Assembly: GCA_016219375.1 (NCBI GenBank)
Contig: JACRNC010000003.1
Location: forward strand, 186,001-250,000
DNA: 64,000 nucleotides
From: Burkholderiales bacterium
GTDB lineage: Bacteria; Pseudomonadota; Gammaproteobacteria; Burkholderiales; Burkholderiaceae_C
Reading direction: 5' to 3'
In this document: positions 55,465 to 63,336 of the stretch, one piece after another
Position numbering within the stretch: the first letter of the stretch is position 1
How the letters are laid out: every line of letters begins with the position of its first letter
The notes under the pieces: generated by a model
Seen by the model: only the letters and a program-made list of their open reading frames with translations
What the model was told of the DNA's origin: nothing
The model's database searches: none
Translations under genes and position numbers: made by a program

Positions 55465-56796
55465 TCATAGGTTGCCCCAGGTGGTCGGGTCGTTGCGCGG
55501 GTCCACGCCCGGGCGCGGCGCCGCGTGGCCTGGCGCGGCGTCGTGCGCCTCGGCCTGGTGGTGCGGCGAGGCCTCGCCATCCAGCGGCACCGACAGGATC
55601 AGCGTGGTGCCACGCGGGCCGCTGCTGAGGTCGACCCAGCCGCCCACGGTGCCGGCGCGCTCGTGCAGGCCGCGGATGCCGAAGGAGCGCGCCTTGGCCA
55701 GGTCGGCCTGGCTCAGGCCGCGGCCGTTGTCGCTGACCTCCAATGACAGCACGCCGGCAGCCAGCGTCAGGTCCACCTGCACCTGCGTGGCCTGCGCATG
55801 CTTGGAGATGTTGGTCAGCGCCTCCTGCGCGGTGCGGTAGGCGACCAGGGGCACGCCGGCAGGCAACTGCAGGCTGTCGTGGCTGGTGCGGAACACCGTG
55901 GCGATGCCGGTGCGCTTCTCGAAGCGCTGCGTCATCCATTGCAGCGCGGCCACCAGGCCCTGCTCCAGGATGGCCGGACGCAGGTTGTGCATGATGCGCT
56001 GGCTGGCCTCGATGGCATGGCTGACCGTCTCCAGCGCCTGCTGGGCGCGCTCCTGGATGGCCGGCGTGGGCGCGTGGCGGCACATCCAGGCCAGGTCGAA
56101 CTTGAGCGCGGTCAGCGAGCCGCCGACGTCGTCGTGGATCTCGCGGGCAATGGCCGCGCGCTCCTGCTCGACACTGGTCTGCAGGTGCTGGGCCAGCTCG
56201 CGCAGCCGCTCCTTGGATTGCGCCAGGTCCAGGTCGGCCTGCTGGCGGGCGCGCACTGCCTCGGTGGCCTCGATGGCATGCAGCAGCGCGGGCACCAGCC
56301 GGGCCAGGTTGTTCTTGAGCAGGTAGTCACTGGCGCCGTTGCGCATGGCGCGCACGGCGGTGTCCTCGCCGATCTCGCCGGACACGAGGATGAAGGGCAC
56401 GGCCACGCCGCGCGCCTTGACCAGGTCCAGCGCAGCCAGGCCCGAGAAGCCGGGCAGGCCGAAGTCCGACAGGATGGCATCCCAGGGCTGGTCCAGCGCG
56501 GCGATGAACTCGCGCTCGGTCTCCACCCGCGTGGCCTCCACCTGCAGCCCGCCACGCAGCAGGTGGGCGATGGTCAGCAGGTGGTCGGGCTCGCTGTCTT
56601 CCAGATGCAGGATGCGCAGCGGGCGTTCCGCGGGCGGGCGGGGCGCGGGGGCAGGGCGAGGGGGCTCCGCAGAGCTGGGCTCGGTCAAGGACGGCCTTTC
56701 GGCGGCAGGGCGGTGAATCGGGCACGCGGCCCGGGCCGCGCCGGGTTGGCAACTGGCGCGCAATCCCCGGATTTGCGCCAACTTTTCCCGCGTCAT
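55465..56796 (-). CDS. sensor histidine kinase (HisKA_3 type) with N-terminal receiver domain
   Basis: 443 residues from ATG 56796 (a TTG at 56838 is the other option). After a Pro-rich N-terminus comes a receiver domain (~60-180): 'RILHLEDSEPDHLLTIAHLL', phospho-Asp in 'AILSDFGLPGFSG', Lys in 'DYLLKNNL'. Then a coiled coil, the H-box 'AAIAREIHDDVGGSLTALKF' and an ATPase domain with 'EALTNISKHAQ' and 'SDNGRGL'. No membrane segment, so a cytosolic kinase probably fed by another phosphate donor or signal. Pairs with the NarL-type regulator. Confidence 0.9.
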   Translation of the reverse strand: MTREKLAQIRGLRASCQPGAARAACPIHRPAAERPSLTEPSSAEPPRPAPAPRPPAERPLRILHLEDSEPDHLLTIAHLLRGGLQVEATRVETEREFIAALDQPWDAILSDFGLPGFSGLAALDLVKARGVAVPFILVSGEIGEDTAVRAMRNGASDYLLKNNLARLVPALLHAIEATEAVRARQQADLDLAQSKERLRELAQHLQTSVEQERAAIAREIHDDVGGSLTALKFDLAWMCRHAPTPAIQERAQQALETVSHAIEASQRIMHNLRPAILEQGLVAALQWMTQRFEKRTGIATVFRTSHDSLQLPAGVPLVAYRTAQEALTNISKHAQATQVQVDLTLAAGVLSLEVSDNGRGLSQADLAKARSFGIRGLHERAGTVGGWVDLSSGPRGTTLILSVPLDGEASPHHQAEAHDAAPGHAAPRPGVDPRNDPTTWGNL

Positions 56797-56929
56797 CGGC
56801 TGTAGATCCACGGCCAATGAGCCGAAAAATTCTAGCAACGGACGCTCCTGCCAAGCCGCCGTGGTCGCCCCTGTGCGACCCGGTGCGAAAAGGCCGGCGC
56901 CTCCTCATCTACCGCGATCCGGAGCCACG

Positions 56930-57397
56930 ATGCTGACCACCGAAGGTCCCGACGAGTCCCCGCAGGGCATCCCCCTGCTGCTGGCCACCGAGCTGCAGGA
57001 CCACCTGATGACCGCCTCCAACGACCTGGAGCGGCTGCAGCGCCTGCTGTCGGACACCTGTGACTCGCTCATGCAGGGCTTCCACGGCGTGGCCGGGCTG
57101 CTGGGCCAGTCGCTGGACGACGGCGAGCGCGAGGCCGACCTGGGCACCCAGCACCTGCCCCGGCTGCGCGAGGCGATGCGGCTGCTCTACACCGCGGTGA
57201 CCGCGCTGCAGTTCCAGGACATGGCCTCGCAGCTGATCACCCACACCAACACCCGGCTGCGCAGCTGCGCCGACCAGCTTGCCCGCGACGCGCTGTACGA
57301 CGACGCCGACGGCGAGGCCGTGGTCGAGACCGCGCCGCTGCGGCCCAACCCGGTCACGCAGGACGAGATGGACGCCGGCTCGGTGGAGCTTTTCTAA
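56930..57397 (+). CDS. short CheZ-like chemotaxis protein, candidate CheY phosphatase
   Basis: 155 residues from ATG 56930, mostly helical. 'YTAVTALQFQDMASQLITHT' contains F-Q-D97-x3-Q101, the same spacing as the catalytic Asp/Gln of CheZ (D143/Q147 in E. coli CheZ, in 'DFQDLTGQ'). The C-terminus 'VTQDEMDAGSVELF' resembles CheY-binding peptides such as the FliM N-terminus. It is shorter than CheZ (~214 residues). It lies directly upstream of cheY and a sigma-28 promoter overlaps its stop. A CheY-P phosphatase role is inference from motif and place. Confidence 0.68.
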   Translation: MLTTEGPDESPQGIPLLLATELQDHLMTASNDLERLQRLLSDTCDSLMQGFHGVAGLLGQSLDDGEREADLGTQHLPRLREAMRLLYTAVTALQFQDMASQLITHTNTRLRSCADQLARDALYDDADGEAVVETAPLRPNPVTQDEMDAGSVELF

Positions 57398-57421
57398 AGC
57401 CCCGCCCCGTTGCGCCGATAA
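57395..57421 (+). promoter_or_regulatory. sigma-28 (FliA) promoter upstream of cheY
   Basis: TAAAGCCC (57395-57402), 11-base spacer, GCCGATAA (57414-57421). The -10 half matches the E. coli FliA consensus GCCGATAA exactly, spacing is exact, and the -35 half keeps the TAAAG core. The TAA of the -35 element is the stop codon of the CheZ-like gene. It is 69 bases before the cheY start. Confidence 0.82.
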
Positions 57422-57489
57422 CCCGACCCGATACCGATTGATTGCGCCACGCCCACAAAGCGCGCCGCAAACCCCTTCCGGAGAACGAC

Positions 57490-57852
57490 ATGCATTCCAT
57501 CCTCGCCGTCGACGACTCGGCCTCCATGCGCCAGATGGTGTCCTTCACGCTCAAGAGCGCGGGCTACAACGTGGTGGAGGCGGTCGATGGTCAGGATGCC
57601 TGGGAGAAGGCTGCGCAGCGCAGCTTCGACCTGGTGCTGACCGACCAGAACATGCCGCGCATGGACGGCATCAGCCTGACCAAGAAGCTGCGCGAGAACG
57701 CGCAGTTCAAGGCCACGCCCATCCTCATCCTGACCACCGAGTCCAGCGACCAGATGAAGCAGGCCGGCCGTGCCGCCGGCGCCACCGGCTGGCTGGTCAA
57801 GCCCTTCGACCCGAACAAGCTGATCGAGGTCATCAAGAAGGTCATCCGCTGA
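57490..57852 (+). CDS. cheY: chemotaxis response regulator CheY
   Basis: 120 residues, a lone receiver domain. 'ILAVDDSASMRQMVSFTLKS' holds the acidic pair, phospho-Asp is in 'LVLTDQNMPRMDGISL', the switch Thr in 'ILTTESSDQMK' and the Lys in 'LVKPFDPNKL'. CheY-P binds FliM to reverse the motor. The start is fixed by 'ggagaacgac' upstream. Followed 46 bases later by cheA. Confidence 0.95.
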   Translation: MHSILAVDDSASMRQMVSFTLKSAGYNVVEAVDGQDAWEKAAQRSFDLVLTDQNMPRMDGISLTKKLRENAQFKATPILILTTESSDQMKQAGRAAGATGWLVKPFDPNKLIEVIKKVIR

Positions 57853-57898
57853 AGACGCGGGCAGACTGAACCCGACAGGCATCCAGGAGCATCCAAGC

Positions 57899-60085
57899 AT
57901 GGGCGAGACCCACACCGATCCGTCGTCCTCTGCGGCGGGCATCGACCTCAGCCAGTTCTACCAGGTCTTCTTCGAAGAAGCCGGTGAGAACCTGGAGCGC
58001 ATGGAGCAGCTCCTGCTGGAGCTGGACGTAGCCGCAGCCGACGACGAGGCGCTCAACGCCATCTTCCGCTGCGCGCACTCGATCAAGGGCGGCGCCGCCA
58101 CCTTCGGCTTTGCCGACGTGGCCGAGCTGACGCACCAGATGGAGACGCTGCTGGACAAGCTGCGCCGCCACGAGCTGCAGCCCACCGCCGCGATGGTGGA
58201 CGTGCTGCTGGCCTCGGGCGATGCGCTCAAGGCGCAGCTCGGCCGCCATCAGGGCTCCGGCGCCGATCCGGTGGACACCGTCGAGCTGCTGGCCAACATC
58301 CGCGCGATGGTCGCCGGCGAGACGCCGGCTGCCGCGCCCGCTGCTGCCGCCACTCCCGTAGCCGCACCTGCTCCCGTGGCCGCGCCCGCGCAGGTTGCCG
58401 CCGCACCGGCTCCCGCGGCCGAGCCGGCTGCCGCAGCGGGTGGCAAGCGCACGCTCAAGCTCACCGTCGGCCCGCTGGCCGACCCGTCGCAGGCTGACAA
58501 CCTGGCCGAGCTGTTCAAGGAGATCCCCGAGCTCGGCAGCATCGAGCCGCTGGACGGCGGCAAGGCCGAGGGCGGCCTGCGCACCTTCAAGGTGGAGACC
58601 GCCAGCAGCGAATCGGACATGCTGGATCTCTTCACCTTCCACGTCTCGCGCGAGCAGGTGAAGTTCGAGCCCTTCGGCGTGCCTGCCGCCGCTGCATCGT
58701 CTGATGCGCCCGCGGCCGATGCCGGCTATGGCTTCTTCGACAACGCCCCGGGTGCACCGGCCGCTGCTGCGCCGGCCGCCGACCCCGGCTACGGCTTCTT
58801 CGACAACGCACCCGGCGCGCCCGGTGCCCAGCCGGCCGCTGCGGCGCCGGCTGCGGCCAAGCCCGCGGCTGCGGCCGCGCGTCCGGCGGCCAAGGCGGCC
58901 GACAAGCCCGGCGCCACGCTGGAGTCGTCCACCATCCGCGTCTCGGTGGAGAAGGTCGACCAGCTCATCAACCTGGTCGGCGAGCTCGTCATCACCCAGG
59001 CCATGCTGGCGCAGAACAGCCGCAACCTGGACCCGGTCGTCTACCAGCAGCTCGTCTCCGGCCTGACGGATCTGGACCGCAACACCCGCGACCTGCAGGA
59101 AGCGGTGATGTCGATCCGCATGATTCCGATGTCCACGGTGTTCAGCCGCTTCCCGCGCATGCTGCGCGACCTGGCCGGCAAGCTGGGCAAGAAGGTGGAG
59201 CTGGTCACGCAGGGCGAGGCTACCGAGCTGGACAAGGGCCTGATCGAGAAGATCACCGACCCGCTGACCCACCTGGTGCGCAACTCGGTGGACCACGGCA
59301 TCGAGATGCCTGCCGACCGCCTGGCCAAGGGCAAGCCCGAGGCCGGCACCATCACGCTGAGCGCGTCCCACCAGGGCGGCTCCATCGTCATCGAGGTGCG
59401 CGACGACGGCCGCGGCCTGTCGCGCGAGAAGCTGCTCAAGAAGGCCCGCGAGCGCGGCATCGACGCGCCCGACACCATGAGCGACGCCGACGTCTGGGGC
59501 CTGATCTTCGCCCCCGGCTTCTCCACGGCCGAGGTGGTCACCGACGTGTCCGGCCGCGGCGTGGGCATGGACGTGGTCAAGAAGAACATCACCGCCCTGG
59601 GCGGCTCGGTGGAGATCGACTCCGCCGAGGGCTACGGCATGAGCGTCAAGGTGCGCCTGCCGCTGACCCTGGCCATCATGGACGGCATGAGCGTGGGCGT
59701 GGGCGAGGAGGTCTACATCCTGCCGCTGTCCTCGGTCGTGGAGAGCTTCCAGGTCAGCGACGACATGATCAAGACGGTCGGCTCCACCGGCCGTGTGGTC
59801 GAGGTGCGCGACACCTACATGCCGGTCATCGAGCTGGAGAAGGTGTTCGATGTGCCGCGCTTCGACTGGGACCGCACGGCCTCGATCATGGTCGTGGTGG
59901 AGGCCGAGAGCGGCCGCGTCGCCCTGCTGGTGGACGAGCTGCTCGGCCAGCAGCAGGTGGTGGTCAAGAACCTGGAGGCCAATTACCGCAAGGTGCCGGA
60001 CGTGTCGGGCGCGACCATCATGGGTGACGGCCGCGTGGCGCTGATCCTGGACGTGGGCAGCCTGGTGCGGCGCTCGCGCCACTGA
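57899..60085 (+). CDS. cheA: chemotaxis histidine kinase CheA
   Basis: 728 residues. P1 Hpt domain with phospho-His H60 in 'CAHSIKGGAATFGF'; an Ala/Pro linker; a P2-like domain (~180-260); a second linker with a duplicated 'GYGFFDNAPGAP' motif; P3 dimerisation ('STIRVSVEKVDQLINLVGEL'); P4 ATPase ('HLVRNSVDHGIE', 'DDGRGLSREKL', 'GRGVGMDVVK'); and P5 CheW-like domain at the end. It phosphorylates CheY and CheB under receptor control. Confidence 0.97.
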   Translation: MGETHTDPSSSAAGIDLSQFYQVFFEEAGENLERMEQLLLELDVAAADDEALNAIFRCAHSIKGGAATFGFADVAELTHQMETLLDKLRRHELQPTAAMVDVLLASGDALKAQLGRHQGSGADPVDTVELLANIRAMVAGETPAAAPAAAATPVAAPAPVAAPAQVAAAPAPAAEPAAAAGGKRTLKLTVGPLADPSQADNLAELFKEIPELGSIEPLDGGKAEGGLRTFKVETASSESDMLDLFTFHVSREQVKFEPFGVPAAAASSDAPAADAGYGFFDNAPGAPAAAAPAADPGYGFFDNAPGAPGAQPAAAAPAAAKPAAAAARPAAKAADKPGATLESSTIRVSVEKVDQLINLVGELVITQAMLAQNSRNLDPVVYQQLVSGLTDLDRNTRDLQEAVMSIRMIPMSTVFSRFPRMLRDLAGKLGKKVELVTQGEATELDKGLIEKITDPLTHLVRNSVDHGIEMPADRLAKGKPEAGTITLSASHQGGSIVIEVRDDGRGLSREKLLKKARERGIDAPDTMSDADVWGLIFAPGFSTAEVVTDVSGRGVGMDVVKKNITALGGSVEIDSAEGYGMSVKVRLPLTLAIMDGMSVGVGEEVYILPLSSVVESFQVSDDMIKTVGSTGRVVEVRDTYMPVIELEKVFDVPRFDWDRTASIMVVVEAESGRVALLVDELLGQQQVVVKNLEANYRKVPDVSGATIMGDGRVALILDVGSLVRRSRH
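58718..58822 (+). repeat. duplicated GYGFFDNAPGAP segment in the CheA linker
   Basis: Two copies of about 42 bases with a 63-base period encode D-[AP]-GYGFFDNAPGAP at residues 274 and 295 of CheA, separated by Ala/Pro sequence. Third-position differences show that the copies are not brand new. Confidence 0.75.
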
Positions 60086-60217
60086 GCTGTCGCCAAACAT
60101 GAATAGCCGGCCTGGCGCCGCCTTGATCCGGCCGCTGCACGGCGGGCCGCGGGGCTAGGCTGTGAACATGGGATGAGCCGGGCCGCGGCCGGGCGCCATC
60201 CGGATCAGGAGACTCAA

Positions 60218-60715
60218 ATGGGCATGATGGAAAACATCCAGGCGCCGGTGGCCACCGATGCGCTGGCGCGTGAATACCTCACCTTCCGCCTGGGTGGCGA
60301 GGAATACGGCATCGACATCCTCAAGGTGCAGGAGATCCGCGGCTACGAGAACCCCACGCGCATCGCCAATGCGCCGGCGTTTCTGAAGGGCGTGGTCAAC
60401 CTGCGCGGCACCATCGTGCCGATCGTGGACCTGCGTGTGCGCTTCGGCTGCTTCAATGCCGACGGCGAGGCCGAGTACAACGCCTTTACCGTGACCATCG
60501 TGCTGCACATCGGCCAGCGCACCATCGGCACGGTGGTGGACTCGGTCAGCGACGTGGTGGAGATCCCGGCCGAGGCCATCCGCCCGGCGCCGGAGATGAA
60601 GTCGGCGATCGAGGCCGCCTACATCAAGGGCCTGGCCCACGTGGGTGAGCGCATGGTGATCCTGCTGGACATCGAGAGCCTGCTGATGTCGGGCGACATG
60701 GGGCTGGTGAACTGA
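60218..60715 (+). CDS. cheW: chemotaxis coupling protein CheW
   Basis: 165 residues from ATG 60218 with 'aggag' upstream. CheW links receptors to CheA. 'LTFRLGGEEYGIDILKVQEI', 'FLKGVVNLRGTIVPIVDLRV' and 'GTVVDSVSDVVEI' are the family core. It follows cheA after 132 bases and is closed by a strong terminator, ending the cheY-cheA-cheW unit. Confidence 0.96.
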   Translation: MGMMENIQAPVATDALAREYLTFRLGGEEYGIDILKVQEIRGYENPTRIANAPAFLKGVVNLRGTIVPIVDLRVRFGCFNADGEAEYNAFTVTIVLHIGQRTIGTVVDSVSDVVEIPAEAIRPAPEMKSAIEAAYIKGLAHVGERMVILLDIESLLMSGDMGLVN

Positions 60716-60765
60716 CCGGCCTGGTGGAGCCGATCGACTTGATCGACAGCGCCCTGCGCAAATGA

Positions 60766-60797
60766 AAAGAGCCGGCTGATGCCGGCTCTTTGCTTTT
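60766..60797 (+). terminator. intrinsic terminator after cheW
   Basis: An 11-pair perfect stem 'aaagagccggc'/'gccggctcttt' with a TGAT loop and the tail 'gctttt'. The A-rich 5' side makes it usable from both strands, also ending the barrel-protein gene on the minus strand. Confidence 0.88.
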
Positions 60798-60815
60798 GGG
60801 AGGGCGTGGGCGGAG

Positions 60816-61439
60816 TCAGAACTCGAAGCCGCCGCCGATCGTGAACAGATGGATCCACTTGCGGCTGTCGACCTGCTTGATGCGGGTGGTGTCCCAGCCG
60901 AACTCCAGCGAGAAGCCGCGCAGGATGCCGGCGCTGTCGGGCAGCGAGCGGCCCACGTTCCATTGCAGTGCAGCGCCCAGCAGCGGCTCGCCGCGCCAGT
61001 CGCCCTTGCTTTCGGTCGGCGAGTCGTATTCGGTCTTGACGCTGGCCACGCCGATGCGCGCCACCACGGTGGAGACCTGGTTGATCGCGAAGGTGGGGGC
61101 GAAGGTCAGGCCGATGGACTGGGCACGGGTGGTCGTCTCGGTCAGCGGCGCGTTGTTGGGCGCGATCGTCTGGTTGCGCAGCGTGCCGAAGTGGATATAG
61201 GAGATCTCGGTGCCCAGCGTTTCGCTCACGCGCCAGCCGCCCCAGAACTTCCAGGGCAGGGTGCGCAGGTCCTCGCAGTTGGTGGTGCCGCGGGGGCAGC
61301 CCTCGGTGGTGCGGGACTCCACGCCGATGGCCGCACCGCCGTACGAGCCTTCGATGAAGCGGTGGAAATCCTCCCCGATGTCGGCCTGCGCGGTGGCGGC
61401 CAGGGCGGCCAGGGCAAGGCCGGTCAGCAGCTCTTTCAT
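60816..61439 (-). CDS. small outer-membrane beta-barrel protein (OmpA/OmpW-like)
   Basis: 207 residues from ATG 61439 with signal peptide ending 'LAATAQADIG'. The mature part alternates hydrophobic/polar residues as in an eight-stranded barrel ('VESRTTEG', 'KFWGGWRVSETLGTEISYIH', 'LRGFSLEFGWDTTRI') and ends in 'HLFTIGGGFEF', with the terminal Phe needed for BAM insertion. Two Cys ('GCPRGTTNCED') may form a disulfide in a loop. The function is not known. Upstream, 61440-61752 holds the rpoH promoter and no gene. Confidence 0.78.
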   Translation of the reverse strand: MKELLTGLALAALAATAQADIGEDFHRFIEGSYGGAAIGVESRTTEGCPRGTTNCEDLRTLPWKFWGGWRVSETLGTEISYIHFGTLRNQTIAPNNAPLTETTTRAQSIGLTFAPTFAINQVSTVVARIGVASVKTEYDSPTESKGDWRGEPLLGAALQWNVGRSLPDSAGILRGFSLEFGWDTTRIKQVDSRKWIHLFTIGGGFEF

Positions 61440-61692
61440 TTGTCTCGATCCTTCTCGTCTCGGTGGGCCGGGCGTTTCACCAGGCGGGCAAAGCGGCGGC
61501 GATTCTGGCATGTGACTTTCTGCCGCCCAGCCCCCGCAAACACCTAGAAAAGCCTCAGTCAAGGGGAGGGGATACCCGGGCCGGCGCCAGCCCGGCGCGC
61601 GGCACGTCGGCTGCCTGATCGGGGCAACGCCAACCCTTGAAACGCGCCCGGGGCCCGGCAAGACGCCCCCCTGACCACCCGCTGGAGGCGAT

Positions 61693-61719
61693 TTAGCACT
61701 CTTCAAGGCCGAGTGCTAA
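61693..61719 (+). promoter_or_regulatory. CIRCE element (HrcA operator) overlapping the rpoH promoter
   Basis: TTAGCACTC, 9 bases, GAGTGCTAA: a perfect match to the CIRCE consensus in both arms. TTAGCA (61693-61698) and TAATAT (61717-61722), 18 bases apart, can serve as -35 and -10, so the repressor HrcA would block the polymerase directly. The rpoH start is 34 bases downstream. Confidence 0.9.
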
Positions 61720-61752
61720 TATTTGCGGAACCGACGCGTCAGAGGAGACTCC

Positions 61753-62694
<942 letters not shown>

Positions 62695-62717
62695 CGGCCT
62701 TGCGCGCCCCAATGACG

Positions 62718-62746
62718 ACGGCCCGCATCAGCGGGCCGTTTGTCTT
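62718..62746. terminator. intrinsic terminator between rpoH and fliE
   Basis: Nine-pair stem 'acggcccgc'/'gcgggccgt', ATCA loop, tail 'ttgtctt'. It lies between the convergent rpoH and fliE genes. Confidence 0.8.
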
Positions 62747-62781
62747 GCAGGGGCCGTGATCTGCATCACGACGCAGGCCGC

Positions 62782-63105
62782 TCAGACCTGCATGTTCATG
62801 ATGTCGGTGTAGGCCTGCACCAGCCGGTTGCGCACCTGCACGGCCGACTGGAAGCTGATCTGCGCCTTCTGCATGGCGATCATGGTCTGCTCAAGACTGA
62901 CGTTGGGATTGCCGAATTGCACTTCACGCTGCAGCTGTGTGGCCTGGTTCTGCGTGTTGCTCACCTGGGTCAGCGCCTGGCTGAAGGCCTGCTGGAAGCC
63001 GGCGGGCACCTTGGCGCTGCCGCCATTGACGCGCTCGGCCACGTCGGCCATGCCGGCGCGCGCGGCGGCTTGGGCGAAGTCGAAGGGTTTGAGCTTGAGG
63101 TCCAT
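62782..63105 (-). CDS. fliE: flagellar hook-basal body protein FliE
   Basis: 107 residues from ATG 63105. FliE joins the MS ring to the rod. 'FQQAFSQALTQVSNTQNQAT', 'NPNVSLEQTMIAMQKAQISF' and the end 'VRNRLVQAYTDIMNMQV' are the family signature. The gene is divergent from fliF across 231 bases, which contain a 12-base palindrome 'ggcgggcccgcc' (63239-63250) but no clear promoter. Confidence 0.95.
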   Translation of the reverse strand: MDLKLKPFDFAQAAARAGMADVAERVNGGSAKVPAGFQQAFSQALTQVSNTQNQATQLQREVQFGNPNVSLEQTMIAMQKAQISFQSAVQVRNRLVQAYTDIMNMQV

Positions 63106-63336
63106 AGCGGCGGGGTCGCCGGCGTGATGCGCTTCACGCACGGCCTGGCGACATTTGAGTGGTCGGGATCGTATCGCTGATGTCGGCAGCACTGGCCGGG
63201 AACTGAAGGGGTTTCGGCGCGCTGTTCGGGGCATTTTTGGCGGGCCCGCCTCCGAATAATCGCCTCCACACGTCAGGCTGCGCCGCGGTGCATCCGCCGC
63301 CCGCAAAGCCTGGCCCCGCCCCCGACACCCGCCCGC

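Noticed and set aside
57842-60100. 752-codon minus-strand frame opposite cheA
   Set aside because: Antisense shadow of cheA, with His/Asp/Val-rich composition and no recognisable motifs; cheA is certain.
63301-63317. Sigma-54-like GG-N10-GC pattern on the minus strand before fliE
   Set aside because: The -24 half departs from the consensus at two core bases and it lies about 200 bases from the fliE start; too weak to call.
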